Assembly: GCF_002269255.1 (NCBI RefSeq)
Contig: NZ_CP022823.1
Span: 2,852,001-2,916,000 of the forward strand
Direction: 5' to 3'
DNA from: Klebsiella quasivariicola
Lineage (GTDB): Bacteria > Pseudomonadota > Gammaproteobacteria > Enterobacterales > Enterobacteriaceae
DNA length: 64,000 nucleotides
Below are positions 17,597 through 26,374 of this stretch, piece by piece (position 1 is the stretch's first letter; each line of letters opens with the position of its first letter). The translations under genes were made by a program, and so were the position numbers. The notes below the pieces were generated by a model, which made no database searches, was not told the origin of the DNA, and worked only from the letters and a program-made list of their open reading frames with translations.

Positions 17597-18391
17597 TTAC
17601 CCTCGCAGGTAAACCGTCCCGCGCAGATAGGTGGTCGCCTGGCCGCCGATCAGCACCCGGTCGCCCTGCCACTGGCAGCGCAGGTCGCCGCCGCGGGTGG
17701 AACCCTGGCGCGCCATCATGGTGGTTTTCCCCAGCTTTTCGCCCCACCAGGGGATCAGCATGCTATGGGCGGAGCCGGTCACCGGATCTTCCGGTACTCC
17801 TTCACCCGGGCAGAAGAAGCGGCTGACAAAGTCATACTCCACATCCGGCGCGCTAACACAGATCATTTTGCCAAGCGTTTGCAGCCGCACCATATCCGGC
17901 TGCACGGCTTCAACCTGCTGGCGATCCGCCAGCACCACCAGATAATCGCGCCCTTCCCGTACTTCAACGGCGGACTCAAGCCCCAGCCCGGCCAGCAGGT
18001 CCGCTGGCGGATTGGCCACCGGCGCGGTCGACCAGGCCGGGAAGTCGAGCGTCAGCCAGTCGCCGCTGCGGGTGACCCGCAGATCGCCCACAAAGCGAGT
18101 ACTGAAGGTAATGGTCGCCGAAGGATGGTCAAGATATTCGAAAATCACGTGCGCTGTCGCCAGGGTGGCATGGCCGCAGAGGTTGATTTCGCCGAGTGTG
18201 GTAAACCAGCGTAGCTCATAACCCTCGTCGGTACGGACAAAGAAAGCCGTTTCGGACTGGTTATGCTGTTGGGCCATTTTCAGCAGCACATCGTCGGCTA
18301 ACCACTCGCTGAGCGGGCAGACGGCAGCGGCATTGCCACCGAAGTTTTTATCGCTGAAAGCATCGACCAGATAAAATTGAATTTCCTGCAT
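17597..18391 (-). CDS. PhzF family isomerase/epimerase-like protein
   Basis: The 264-residue protein shows the PhzF fold: VDAFSDKNFGGNAAAVC near the start, the proposed catalytic Glu47 in QSETAFF, ELRWFTTLGEINLCGHATLA and the late EDPVTGSAHSML block. Family members catalyse proton shifts, as in phenazine synthesis, but most enteric homologues such as YddE have no known substrate. No phenazine genes are near. It stands alone between the catabolic insert and sotB. Confidence 0.85.
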   Translation of the reverse strand: MQEIQFYLVDAFSDKNFGGNAAAVCPLSEWLADDVLLKMAQQHNQSETAFFVRTDEGYELRWFTTLGEINLCGHATLATAHVIFEYLDHPSATITFSTRFVGDLRVTRSGDWLTLDFPAWSTAPVANPPADLLAGLGLESAVEVREGRDYLVVLADRQQVEAVQPDMVRLQTLGKMICVSAPDVEYDFVSRFFCPGEGVPEDPVTGSAHSMLIPWWGEKLGKTTMMARQGSTRGGDLRCQWQGDRVLIGGQATTYLRGTVYLRG

Positions 18392-18592
18392 ACACTGTCC
18401 TTACTTTTTTTACTTTCCCTCAACATGACATAAAAGCGCCTCCCTGACACTATCCATAGCAAAATTAATTGCTTAACCGCGGCCAGGCGCCGCCAACAAA
18501 ATGAGATGCAGATCACAAAATGATTGTCTTTTCGCCAGCAATCGTTTTAAGATCAGCGTCACATCTTCCCCTGAATCACCAGTCCAGAGCTT

Positions 18593-19792
18593 ATGACTAC
18601 GAATACGGTCTCACGCAAGGTAGCGTGGCTACGTGTCGTGACGTTGGCCATCGCCGCGTTTATTTTTAACACCACAGAATTTGCCCCGGTTGGCCTGTTG
18701 TCGGATATTGCCGACAGCTTCGGCATGGAAACCGCGCAGGTGGGCATGATGCTGACCATTTATGCGTGGGTAGTGGCGCTGATGTCGCTGCCATTTATGC
18801 TGCTGACCAGTAAAGTGGAGCGCCGGCGGCTGCTGATCGCCCTCTTTATTCTGTTTATCGCCAGCCACATCCTGTCGTTTTTTGCCTGGAATTTTGACGT
18901 GCTGGTCATCAGCCGCATCGGCATCGCCTTTGCGCATGCGGTGTTCTGGTCGATAACCTCGGCGCTGGCCATACGCATGGCGCCGCCAGGCAAACGCGCG
19001 CAGGCGCTGAGCCTGATCGCCACCGGTACCGCGCTGGCGATGGTGTTCGGTATTCCGATTGGCCGCATCATCGGCCAGTATTTTGGCTGGCGGATGACCT
19101 TCCTGGCGATTGGCCTCGGCGCGTTAGCCACCCTGGCCTGCCTGGTGAAGCTGCTGCCAACCCTGCCGAGCGAACATTCAGGCTCGCTGAAAAGCCTGCC
19201 GGTGCTGTTCCGCCGCCCGGCGCTGGTCAGCGTATATATTCTGACCGTGGTGGTGGTGACCGCCCATTATACCGCCTACAGCTATATCGAGCCCTTTGTC
19301 CAGACCGTGGCAGGCCTGAGCGGCAACTTTGCCACCGTGCTGCTGCTGATCCTCGGCGGGGCCGGTATTATCGGCAGCATTCTGTTCGGTAAGCTCGGCA
19401 ACCAGCACGCTTCCGGGCTGATTAGCATCGCTATCGGCCTGCTGCTGGCCTGTCTGCTGTTGCTGCTGCCGGCCTCGCATAACCCGCACCACCTGATGCT
19501 GCTCAGCATCTTCTGGGGGGTGGCGATCATGATTATCGGCCTTGGCATGCAGGTGAAAGTACTGGCCTCCGCCCCGGACGCCACCGACGTGGCGATGTCG
19601 CTGTTCTCAGGCATCTTTAATATCGGTATTGGCGCAGGAGCGCTGGTCGGCAGCCAGGTGAGTCTGCATCTGTCGATGGCCTCTGTCGGCTATGTCGGCG
19701 CCATTCCGGCACTGGTGGCGCTGGTCTGGTCGCTGATGATTTTCCGCCGCTGGCCGGTATCGCTGGAAGACCATCAGCCGCACCACTCCTGA
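18593..19792 (+). CDS. sotB: sugar efflux MFS transporter SotB
   Basis: The 399-residue protein has 12 membrane segments and the drug/sugar efflux signature FIFNTTEFAPVGLL near the start, typical of the DHA1 SotB/YdeA group that exports arabinose and IPTG. Its place next to marC on the opposite strand is the same as in E. coli. It ends at a strong hairpin shared with marC. Confidence 0.92.
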   Translation: MTTNTVSRKVAWLRVVTLAIAAFIFNTTEFAPVGLLSDIADSFGMETAQVGMMLTIYAWVVALMSLPFMLLTSKVERRRLLIALFILFIASHILSFFAWNFDVLVISRIGIAFAHAVFWSITSALAIRMAPPGKRAQALSLIATGTALAMVFGIPIGRIIGQYFGWRMTFLAIGLGALATLACLVKLLPTLPSEHSGSLKSLPVLFRRPALVSVYILTVVVVTAHYTAYSYIEPFVQTVAGLSGNFATVLLLILGGAGIIGSILFGKLGNQHASGLISIAIGLLLACLLLLLPASHNPHHLMLLSIFWGVAIMIIGLGMQVKVLASAPDATDVAMSLFSGIFNIGIGAGALVGSQVSLHLSMASVGYVGAIPALVALVWSLMIFRRWPVSLEDHQPHHS

Positions 19793-19803
19793 ATCCATCG
19801 CAC

Positions 19804-19839
19804 AAAAAAGCCTGCCGGCATTACTACCGGCAGGCTTTT
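19804..19839. terminator. bidirectional terminator between sotB and marC
   Basis: AAAAAGCCTGCCGG and CCGGCAGGCTTTT are complementary around an eight-base loop, giving T-runs on both strands. It sits between two convergent genes. Confidence 0.9.
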
Positions 19840-19862
19840 GTCTCTCATCCCATCCGGGGCGG

Positions 19863-20531
19863 TCAGGGATGCCAGGTCGAAATAATCTCCAGCACGCCGT
19901 TAATAATAAACTGCACGCCCATACAGACCAGCAGGAAGCCCATCAGTCGGGAAATCGCTTCGATCCCCCCTTTGCCGACCAGACGCATAATCGCGCCGGA
20001 ACTGCGCAGACACGCCCACAGAATCACCCCTAGCAGCAAAAAGATGATCGGCGGCGCCGCCAGCACCACCCACTCCGGGAAGTCCACGCCGTGCTTAACG
20101 GTCGAGGCAGAGCTAATGATCATCGCTATGGTGCCCGGACCGGCGGTACTGGGCATCGCCAGCGGCACAAAGGCGATATTGGCGGTCGGCTCATCCTGCA
20201 GTTCTTCCGATTTGATCTTCGCTTCCATCGAATCGTGGGCTTTTTGCTGGGGAAACAGCATACGGAAACCGATAAAGGCCACAATCAATCCCCCGGCGAT
20301 ACGCAGCCCAGGTATTGATATGCCGAATGTATTCATCACCACCTGTCCGGCATACCACGACACCATCAGAATGGCGAAGACATACACCGATGCCATCAAC
20401 GCCTGCTTGTTCCGCTCGGCGTTGTTCATATTGCCCGCCAGGCCCAGGAACAGCGCCACGGTTGTGAGTGGGTTAGCCAGCGGTAAAAGCACCGCCAGGC
20501 CGAGTCCTATCGCTTTAAACAAATCGAACAT
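19863..20531 (-). CDS. marC: inner membrane protein MarC
   Basis: The 222-residue protein has six predicted membrane segments and the MarC family blocks LPLANPLTTVALFLGLAG, PLAMPSTAGPGTIAMI and GIEAISRLMGFLLVCMGVQFIINGV. The function is unknown; despite its name it is not needed for multiple antibiotic resistance in E. coli. It is divergent from marRAB across the marO region. Confidence 0.94.
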   Translation of the reverse strand: MFDLFKAIGLGLAVLLPLANPLTTVALFLGLAGNMNNAERNKQALMASVYVFAILMVSWYAGQVVMNTFGISIPGLRIAGGLIVAFIGFRMLFPQQKAHDSMEAKIKSEELQDEPTANIAFVPLAMPSTAGPGTIAMIISSASTVKHGVDFPEWVVLAAPPIIFLLLGVILWACLRSSGAIMRLVGKGGIEAISRLMGFLLVCMGVQFIINGVLEIISTWHP

Positions 20532-20694
20532 AGTTAATTAAAGTCCCGTTAATCTTCATTTTTTCAGGATGATTTCGTTCCGTGAGTATACCGGCTTCGA
20601 GGGATCCGACACCAGCCCGGGTGATAAACCACTTCTGTTAAAAAATAACAAGCGTTAGAAAAATCATAAAAAGTGACCCGTGTCAGATTTTTTT

Positions 20695-20714
20695 CTTTTA
20701 GCAAATCGTGGCAT
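20695..20714 (+). promoter_or_regulatory. marbox (MarA/SoxS/Rob site)
   Basis: CTTTTAGCAAATCGTGGCAT matches the E. coli marbox ATTTAGCAAAACGTGGCAT closely and lies 17 bases upstream of the -35 element of marRAB. It should mediate autoactivation by MarA. Confidence 0.85.
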
Positions 20715-20730
20715 CGGCAAATTCATAATG

Positions 20731-20759
20731 TTGACTTATGATTGCCTGGGCAATAGTAT
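20731..20759 (+). promoter_or_regulatory. marRAB promoter
   Basis: TTGACT (20731-20736), a 17-base spacer and TAGTAT (20754-20759) correspond to the E. coli mar promoter. A MarR site covers the spacer and -10. Confidence 0.85.
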
Positions 20760-20788
20760 CACCTGCAACTAATTACTTGCCTGGGCAA
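20741..20788 (+). promoter_or_regulatory. marO operator, two MarR sites
   Basis: ATTGCCTGGGCAAT at 20741-20754 and TTGCCTGGGCAA at 20777-20788 are two palindromes at the positions of MarR sites I and II in E. coli. Site II ends just before the marR start. Confidence 0.85.
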
Positions 20789-20793
20789 CCATC

Positions 20794-21228
20794 ATGAAAA
20801 GTACCAGCGACCTGTTTAATGAAATGATCCCGCTGGGTCGCTTGATCCAGATGGTTAACCAGAAAAAAGATCGCCTGCTCAACGACTACCTCTCACCTAT
20901 GGATATTACCGCGACCCAGTTTCGCGTGCTCTGCTCCATTCGTTGCGAAGTATGTATTACCCCCGTTGAGCTGAAAACCGTGCTTTCCGTCGACCCGGGC
21001 GCGATGACGCGTATGCTCGACCGCCTGGCGTGCAAAGGCTGGATTGAACGGTTACCCAACCCCGCTGACAAACGCGGCGTGCTGGTGCAGTTGACGCCAG
21101 ACGGCGCAGCCCTTTGCGAGCAGTGTCATCAGGTTGTGGGTCAGAAGTTACACCAGGAGTTAACAAAAAATCTGTCGGCGGACGAAGTCGCCATGCTTGA
21201 GCAACTGCTCAAGAAGGTCCTGCCGTAA
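20794..21228 (+). CDS. marR: multiple antibiotic resistance repressor MarR
   Basis: MarR represses marRAB and is released by phenolic ligands or by copper-driven oxidation. The 144-residue length and the sequence follow E. coli MarR throughout, including the winged-helix segment and Cys80 in DRLACKGW, the copper-sensitive cysteine. No premature stop or frameshift is seen, so the repressor is probably active. It is first in the marRAB operon. Confidence 0.96.
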   Translation: MKSTSDLFNEMIPLGRLIQMVNQKKDRLLNDYLSPMDITATQFRVLCSIRCEVCITPVELKTVLSVDPGAMTRMLDRLACKGWIERLPNPADKRGVLVQLTPDGAALCEQCHQVVGQKLHQELTKNLSADEVAMLEQLLKKVLP

Positions 21229-21245
21229 AAATAAGAAGAGGTAAG

Positions 21246-21629
21246 ATGATGTCCAGACGTAATAATGACGCCATCACTATCCATAGTATTTTGTCGTGGA
21301 TCGAGGATAACCTGGAATCGCCCCTGTCGCTGGAAAAAGTGTCTGAGCGCTCAGGTTACTCCAAGTGGCACCTGCAACGTATGTTTAAGAAAGAGACCGG
21401 CCATTCCCTCGGCCAGTACATCCGCAGCCGCAAGCTGACGGAGATTGCGCAAAAGCTCAAGCAGAGCAATGAGCCAATCCTGTACCTGGCGGAACGCTAC
21501 GGTTTCGAGTCGCAGCAGACCCTGACGCGAACGTTCAAGAACTATTTCGATGTTCCGCCCCACAAATATCGCATAACGAATGTACCTGGCGAGTCCCGCT
21601 ATCTACATCCGCTAACTCACTGTTGTTAA
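21246..21629 (+). CDS. marA: transcriptional activator MarA
   Basis: The AraC/XylS-family activator controls efflux (acrAB, tolC) and porin regulation through micF. The 127-residue protein has both helix-turn-helix motifs, SLEKVSERSGYSKWHLQRMFKKETG and PILYLAERYGFESQQTLTRTFKNYFDVPPHKYR, nearly identical to E. coli MarA. It follows marR by 17 bases. Confidence 0.96.
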   Translation: MMSRRNNDAITIHSILSWIEDNLESPLSLEKVSERSGYSKWHLQRMFKKETGHSLGQYIRSRKLTEIAQKLKQSNEPILYLAERYGFESQQTLTRTFKNYFDVPPHKYRITNVPGESRYLHPLTHCC

Positions 21630-21663
21630 ACACCTGCACGATAAAAAACGTATTGAGGAAATC

Positions 21664-21882
21664 ATGAAACTATTCGCTGCCGCAGCTATCGTACTCTTGT
21701 CGCTGGCCTCCAGCCTCAGCTATGCGGAGCAAAACACCACGCCGGTGCGTCAAAACCAGCGTGATACGATGATTATCCCTTCGGAACATAACGACTCGCC
21801 ATTTGATTTCAATCATATGGCGGCCGGCAATGATAAATCTGACGAGCTTGGCGTGCCGTACTACCAGCAGCACGACCTGTGA
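21664..21882 (+). CDS. marB: MarB, periplasmic small protein
   Basis: The 72-residue protein has an N-terminal signal peptide ending near SYAEQ (residues about 1-22) and the conserved C-terminal DKSDELGVPYYQQHDL. In E. coli MarB lowers marA transcription by an unknown route. It is the last mar gene, followed by a terminator at 21908. Confidence 0.93.
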   Translation: MKLFAAAAIVLLSLASSLSYAEQNTTPVRQNQRDTMIIPSEHNDSPFDFNHMAAGNDKSDELGVPYYQQHDL

Positions 21883-21907
21883 TGCCATTACACGCATAAT
21901 TGTGTAT

Positions 21908-21932
21908 AGCCCCGTCTCCGGGGCTTTTTTTT
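21908..21932 (+). terminator. marRAB terminator
   Basis: AGCCCCG, loop TCT(C) and CGGGGCT followed by eight T residues form a standard factor-independent terminator, 26 bases past marB. Confidence 0.92.
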
Positions 21933-22830
21933 ATCCGCGCGCCATGCCTGGCCGCACCAGACGTAAGCCGAAGACGTTAATGTAGAGCCCGGCCATAATC
22001 AGCACCGCCCCGGTGAGCTGCAGTCCGCTGAGCGTCTCCCCCAGCAGCAGTGCGGCGCTGGCCATTCCCACCACCGGCACCAGCAGCGACAGCGGCGCCA
22101 CCCGCCAGGTTTCATAGCGCCCCAGCAGCGAACCCCAGATACCATAGCCGACGATAGTAGCGATAAACGCCAGATAGAGCAGCGACAGTATCGTCAGCAG
22201 ATCGATGTGTTGCAGACTCGCCAGCATGGTCTGCGGGCCATCAATCAACCATGAGGCCAGCATAAACGGCAGCACCGGGATCAGCGCGCTCCACACCACC
22301 AGCGACATAATCGGCGGCCGGGCGGCATGCGACATGATTTTCTTGTTGAAGATATTACCGCAGGCCCAGCTGAGCGCCGCCGCCAGGGTCAGCATAAAGC
22401 CCACCAGCGGCACATGCTCCCCGCCGAGGCTGCCCTCCACCAGTACCAGTACGCCGAAGATTGCCAGCGCGATCCCCGCCAGCTGCTTGCCCTGCAGGCG
22501 TTCGCCAAAGACGAAGGCGCCGAGAATAATGGTAAAGAAGGCTTGCGCCTGCAGTACCAGCGAAGCCAGCCCGGCAGGCATACCCAGGCCGATAGCGCAG
22601 AACAGGAAGGCAAACTGACCAAAGCTGATGGTCAGGCCATAGCCCAGCAGCAGGCGCAGCGGGATGGCCGGTCGGGACACAAACAGCAGCGCCGGGAAGG
22701 CCACCAGCATAAAGCGCAGCCCCGCCAGCATCAGCGGCGGCATGTTGTGTAATCCCAGCTTAATCACCACGAAATTAAGCCCCCACACCACCACTACCAG
22801 CAGCGCCAGCAGTCCATCTTTCCTCGTCAT
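21931..22830 (-). CDS. eamA: DMT family exporter EamA
   Basis: The 299-residue protein has ten hydrophobic segments arranged as two EamA repeats. E. coli EamA (YdeD) exports O-acetylserine and cysteine. Order next to marRAB and ydeE matches E. coli. The gene ends inside the T-run of the mar terminator. Confidence 0.92.
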   Translation of the reverse strand: MTRKDGLLALLVVVVWGLNFVVIKLGLHNMPPLMLAGLRFMLVAFPALLFVSRPAIPLRLLLGYGLTISFGQFAFLFCAIGLGMPAGLASLVLQAQAFFTIILGAFVFGERLQGKQLAGIALAIFGVLVLVEGSLGGEHVPLVGFMLTLAAALSWACGNIFNKKIMSHAARPPIMSLVVWSALIPVLPFMLASWLIDGPQTMLASLQHIDLLTILSLLYLAFIATIVGYGIWGSLLGRYETWRVAPLSLLVPVVGMASAALLLGETLSGLQLTGAVLIMAGLYINVFGLRLVRPGMARG

Positions 22831-23024
22831 ACCCTGCCTCTGTCGTTATTGGAATTTTTGTGAACAAAATCAAAGTAACCAAAAAGCGGCCGCCGGGATA
22901 GATCATTATTTTTGGCAGGGCCGGAAGTGCACCCGGCGGCCGGGGCGACCTGTACAAGGCGTAATGGCCGTGTTATTTGTGATCGAAGACATAAAATGAT
23001 AACAACATGACAGGCAAGGAAATC

Positions 23025-24221
23025 ATGATCACCACTCTCCGGCGCTCCACCATTGCGCTGCTGGCATCGTCGTTGCTATTAACTATTGGCCGCGGAGCCA
23101 CACTGCCGTTTATGACTATCTACCTCACCCGACGCTTTCAGCTGGAGGTGGATGTGATTGGCTACGCCCTGTCACTGGCGCTGGTGATCGGTGTGCTGTT
23201 CAGCATGGGCTTTGGCATCCTCGCGGATAAGTTCGACAAAAAGCGCTATATGGTGTGGTCAGTGCTGGTGTTTATTCTGGGATTTAGCGCGATACCGCTG
23301 GTCAATAACGCTATCCTGGTAGTGATCTTCTTTGCGTTGATCAACTGCGCCTACTCGGTGTTTTCCACCGTGCTAAAAGCCTGGTTCGCCGACCGGCTGA
23401 CGCCGGAGAAAAAAGCGCGTATCTTCTCGCTGAACTATACCATCCTCAATATCGGCTGGACCGTTGGCCCGCCCATCGGCACCCTGCTGGTGATGCACAG
23501 CATCAATTTGCCATTCTGGCTGGCGGCCGCCTGCGCCGCTTTTCCGCTGGTGTTTATTCAGCTGTTTCTCCAGCGGGATGGCGCCGCCACGGCCCCGCCG
23601 GGCGCCGCGCCCTGGTCGCCGTCGGTGTTGCTGCGCGACCGGGCGCTGCTGTGGTTTACCTGTTCCGGGCTGCTGGCCTCCTTCGTCAGCGGCGCCTTCG
23701 CCTCCTGTCTCTCGCAGTATGTGCTGGTGGTCGCCAGCAGTGACTTCGCCGAGAAAGTGGTGGCCGTGGTGCTGCCGGTTAACGCCGCGGTGGTGGTCGC
23801 TTTGCAGTACGCGGTTGGCCGGCGGCTGAGCGCCAGAAATATTCGCCCGCTGATGACCTTCGGCACCGTCTGCTTTGTTATCGGCCTCGTGGGCTTTATG
23901 TTCTCTGGCGCCAGCCTGTGGGCGTGGGGGATCTCGGCGGTGATCTTCACCCTCGGGGAAGTGATTTATGCCCCCGGGGAGTATATGCTGATTGACCATA
24001 TTGCCCCGCCGGGGATGAAGGCCAGCTACTTCTCCGCCCAGTCGCTGGGGTGGCTGGGCGCGGCATTCAACCCGATGTTCACCGGGATGATCCTCACCCA
24101 TCTGCCGCACTGGTCGCTTTTTGTCATTCTTATCGTGGCGATTGTCGCCGCCTGGCTGATGATTTTCCGCGGGATGAATGCCCGTCCCTGGCAGCCGGAT
24201 TGTCCGCTGGCTAACGCCTGA
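23025..24221 (+). CDS. ydeE: MFS transporter YdeE
   Basis: The 398-residue protein has 12 membrane segments and the E. coli YdeE hallmarks LLASSLLLTIGRGATLPFMTIYL and FGILADKFDKKRYM. E. coli YdeE has been linked to dipeptide and arabinose export. The start at 23025 is preceded by CAAGGAAATC; an in-frame ATG at 23007 lacks a good site and adds six residues. Confidence 0.9.
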   Translation: MITTLRRSTIALLASSLLLTIGRGATLPFMTIYLTRRFQLEVDVIGYALSLALVIGVLFSMGFGILADKFDKKRYMVWSVLVFILGFSAIPLVNNAILVVIFFALINCAYSVFSTVLKAWFADRLTPEKKARIFSLNYTILNIGWTVGPPIGTLLVMHSINLPFWLAAACAAFPLVFIQLFLQRDGAATAPPGAAPWSPSVLLRDRALLWFTCSGLLASFVSGAFASCLSQYVLVVASSDFAEKVVAVVLPVNAAVVVALQYAVGRRLSARNIRPLMTFGTVCFVIGLVGFMFSGASLWAWGISAVIFTLGEVIYAPGEYMLIDHIAPPGMKASYFSAQSLGWLGAAFNPMFTGMILTHLPHWSLFVILIVAIVAAWLMIFRGMNARPWQPDCPLANA

Positions 24222-24239
24222 CACCAGCTGGCATGCGGC

Positions 24240-24278
24240 TGTCGGGTTGATGTCGGGCCGTTGTCGGGTCGCTGTCGT
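24240..24278 (+). repeat. four TGTCGGG direct repeats with 11-bp period
   Basis: TGTCGGG occurs at 24240, 24251 and 24262, and TGTCGTG at 24273. The steps are exactly 11 bases, about one turn of the helix. They end 72 bases before the start of the XRE/2TM regulator and look like its operator. Confidence 0.7.
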
Positions 24279-24350
24279 GGTGGCTGGCGGCCCGGTTCAC
24301 CATACTCCATCACAGGTTTACATCCGCAGAACGTTATGGAGCATACGAAT

Positions 24351-24833
24351 ATGAACAGCACCAATCAGGTCAAACAATTACGGCTGCAGCGCGCCTGGTC
24401 CCAGGAGCAGCTGGCCGAAATGGCGGGTCTCAGCGTCCGCACGATCCAGCGTATTGAGAATGGCGAACGCCCGGGGCTGGAGACCCTCAGCGCCCTCGCC
24501 GCGGTCTTTGAGGTGACGGTGGCCGAGATCGGCGGCGAATCCCGGCGGGAAGACGCGCCGGGCCCGGAAGCCTCGCTCGATCTGCGCATCGAGGAAGCCA
24601 AAGCGCGGGTGCATCAGGAGAGCCGCTTTTTCCGTTCGCTGTCGGTGGCGCTGGTGGTCTGCGTGCTGCTGGCGGTGCTCAACCACTTCACAAACCCGCA
24701 GTACGCCTGGTCCGGCTGGGTGGCCCTGATCTGGGGCGCTCTGCTGGTGGTAAGAGGATTACGCCTGTTTGTGTTCGGCGAATGGATCAAAAACTGGCGG
24801 CAGGCGCGCCTGCAGCGGCTGTTGCGCAAATAG
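24351..24833 (+). CDS. XRE-family regulator with C-terminal membrane domain
   Basis: The 160-residue protein has an N-terminal Cro/CI helix-turn-helix (QVKQLRLQRAWSQEQLAEMAGLSVRTIQRIENGERPG, about residues 5-41) and two hydrophobic helices near the C-terminus (about 95-110 and 120-138), a 2TM arrangement that would hold it at the inner membrane. ATG at 24351 follows GGAG by nine bases; an ATG at 24336 is also in frame. The four repeats at 24240-24278 probably form its binding site. Target genes and signal are unknown. Confidence 0.82.
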   Translation: MNSTNQVKQLRLQRAWSQEQLAEMAGLSVRTIQRIENGERPGLETLSALAAVFEVTVAEIGGESRREDAPGPEASLDLRIEEAKARVHQESRFFRSLSVALVVCVLLAVLNHFTNPQYAWSGWVALIWGALLVVRGLRLFVFGEWIKNWRQARLQRLLRK

Positions 24834-24841
24834 CTCGCATA

Positions 24842-24863
24842 CCGGCGGCGCGCACGCCGCCGG
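24842..24863. terminator. hairpin between convergent XRE and urtE genes
   Basis: CCGGCGGCG and CGCCGCCGG form a perfect 9-bp stem around CGCA between the two stop codons. No T-run is seen. Confidence 0.5.
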
Positions 24864-24868
24864 CCTGG

Positions 24869-25567
24869 TCAGATGGTCACCATGGCGCGCACGCCGTCGC
24901 TCTCCATATCACCGCCCTTGCCCTGCTGGACGATGGCGCCGCGCGACATCACCAGGTAGTGGTCCGCCAGCCCGGCGGCAAAGTCATAGAACTGCTCCAC
25001 CAGCAGGATCGCCATATCCCCGCGGCTCGCCAGCTGGCGGATCACCTCGCCAATCTCTTTGATAACCGAAGGCTGGATCCCCTCGGTGGGTTCATCGAGG
25101 ATCAGCAGCTGGGGACGGCTGGCCAGCGCGCGGCCGATCGCCAGCTGCTGCTGTTGGCCGCCGGATAAATCACCGCCCCGCCGCTGCTTCATGGTCCTGA
25201 GCACCGGAAAAAGCTGGTAGATCTCCTCCGGCACCTGCTGCGCTTCACGGGCGGGAAAGCGCGACAGCCCCATCAGCAGGTTTTCTTCCACCGTCAGGCG
25301 CGGAAAAATCTCGCGCCCCTGGGGGACGTAGGCGACCCCGGCCTGTACCCGCTGGTGCGGTTTGCGATGGGTGATGTTCTGATCTTGCCAGCGCACCTCA
25401 CCGCTGCGCGCCGGGATCAGCCCCATCAGGCATTTCAGCAGCGTGGTCTTACCGACGCCATTGCGCCCCAGCAGGCAGGTGACTTCGCCCTGGCGGGCGG
25501 AAAATTCCACCCCACGCAAAATATGGCTGCCGCCGTAGTACTGATGTAACTGACTCACCTGTAACAT
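24869..25567 (-). CDS. urtE: urea ABC transporter ATPase UrtE
   Basis: The 232-residue ABC protein has Walker A GRNGVGKTTLL, the signature DLSGGQQQQLAIGRAL and Walker B LLILDEPTEGIQPS. It is of the LivF type and the last of urtABCDE. With UrtD it powers high-affinity urea uptake under nitrogen limitation. The gap to urtD is nine bases. Confidence 0.93.
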   Translation of the reverse strand: MLQVSQLHQYYGGSHILRGVEFSARQGEVTCLLGRNGVGKTTLLKCLMGLIPARSGEVRWQDQNITHRKPHQRVQAGVAYVPQGREIFPRLTVEENLLMGLSRFPAREAQQVPEEIYQLFPVLRTMKQRRGGDLSGGQQQQLAIGRALASRPQLLILDEPTEGIQPSVIKEIGEVIRQLASRGDMAILLVEQFYDFAAGLADHYLVMSRGAIVQQGKGGDMESDGVRAMVTI

Positions 25568-25576
25568 TGGCGCTCC

Positions 25577-26374
25577 TTAACGTCCCAGATAAACTTCAAT
25601 GACCTGCTCATTGGCCTGCACCTCGCGCAGCGATCCCTCCGCCAGCACCTGGCCCTGATGCAGGACCGTCACCCGGTCGGCGATGGTCTCGACAAATCCC
25701 ATGTCGTGCTCCACCACCATCAGAGAGTGCTGTCCGGCCAGGGTACGAAACAGCTCCGCCGTATACTCCGTTTCCGCATCGGTCATGCCGGCCGCCGGCT
25801 CATCAAGCAGCAGCAGATGCGGCTCCTGCACCAGCAGCATGCCGATCTCGAGAAACTGCTTCTGACCATGGGACAGCAGACCGGCCTGGCGGTAGCGCTC
25901 GCCGTCGAGACGCAGCAGGCGCAGCACCTCATTGAGCCGATCGCCCTGTTCGCTGCTCAGCCGGGCGCGCAGGCTGGCCCACACCGATTTATCCCCCTTC
26001 ATCGCCAGGGCGAGATTTTCCGCCACCGTCAGCGCTTCGAAGACCGTCGGTTTCTGAAACTTGCGCCCGATGCCCTGGCGGGCGATGGCCACTGGGTCAA
26101 GAGTAGTCAGATCCACCGACTGGTCATAGAGCGCTTTGCCGCTCTGCGGTCGGGTCTTGCCGGTGATCACGTCCATCAGGGTGGTCTTGCCCGCCCCGTT
26201 GGGGCCGATCACACAGCGCAGTTCGCCGACGCCTATCGCCAGCGACAGATCCGTTAGCGCCTGAAATCCGTCGAAATTGACGTTGATGTTCTCCAGCTGC
26301 AGCACCGGATCGGTTTGTTCGCGAAAACGATCTCCGGGCAGCTGACGGGTAAACAGTCCTTCATCCGGTTGCAT
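25577..26374 (-). CDS. urtD: urea ABC transporter ATPase UrtD
   Basis: The 265-residue LivG-type ABC protein has Walker A GPNGAGKTTLM, signature LLSHGQKQFLEIGMLL (His in place of the usual Gly) and Walker B LLLLDEPAAGM. The ATG at 26374 overlaps the urtC stop by one base (TAATG), which settles the start; the frame stays open further upstream only as a shadow of urtC. Confidence 0.93.
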   Translation of the reverse strand: MQPDEGLFTRQLPGDRFREQTDPVLQLENINVNFDGFQALTDLSLAIGVGELRCVIGPNGAGKTTLMDVITGKTRPQSGKALYDQSVDLTTLDPVAIARQGIGRKFQKPTVFEALTVAENLALAMKGDKSVWASLRARLSSEQGDRLNEVLRLLRLDGERYRQAGLLSHGQKQFLEIGMLLVQEPHLLLLDEPAAGMTDAETEYTAELFRTLAGQHSLMVVEHDMGFVETIADRVTVLHQGQVLAEGSLREVQANEQVIEVYLGR

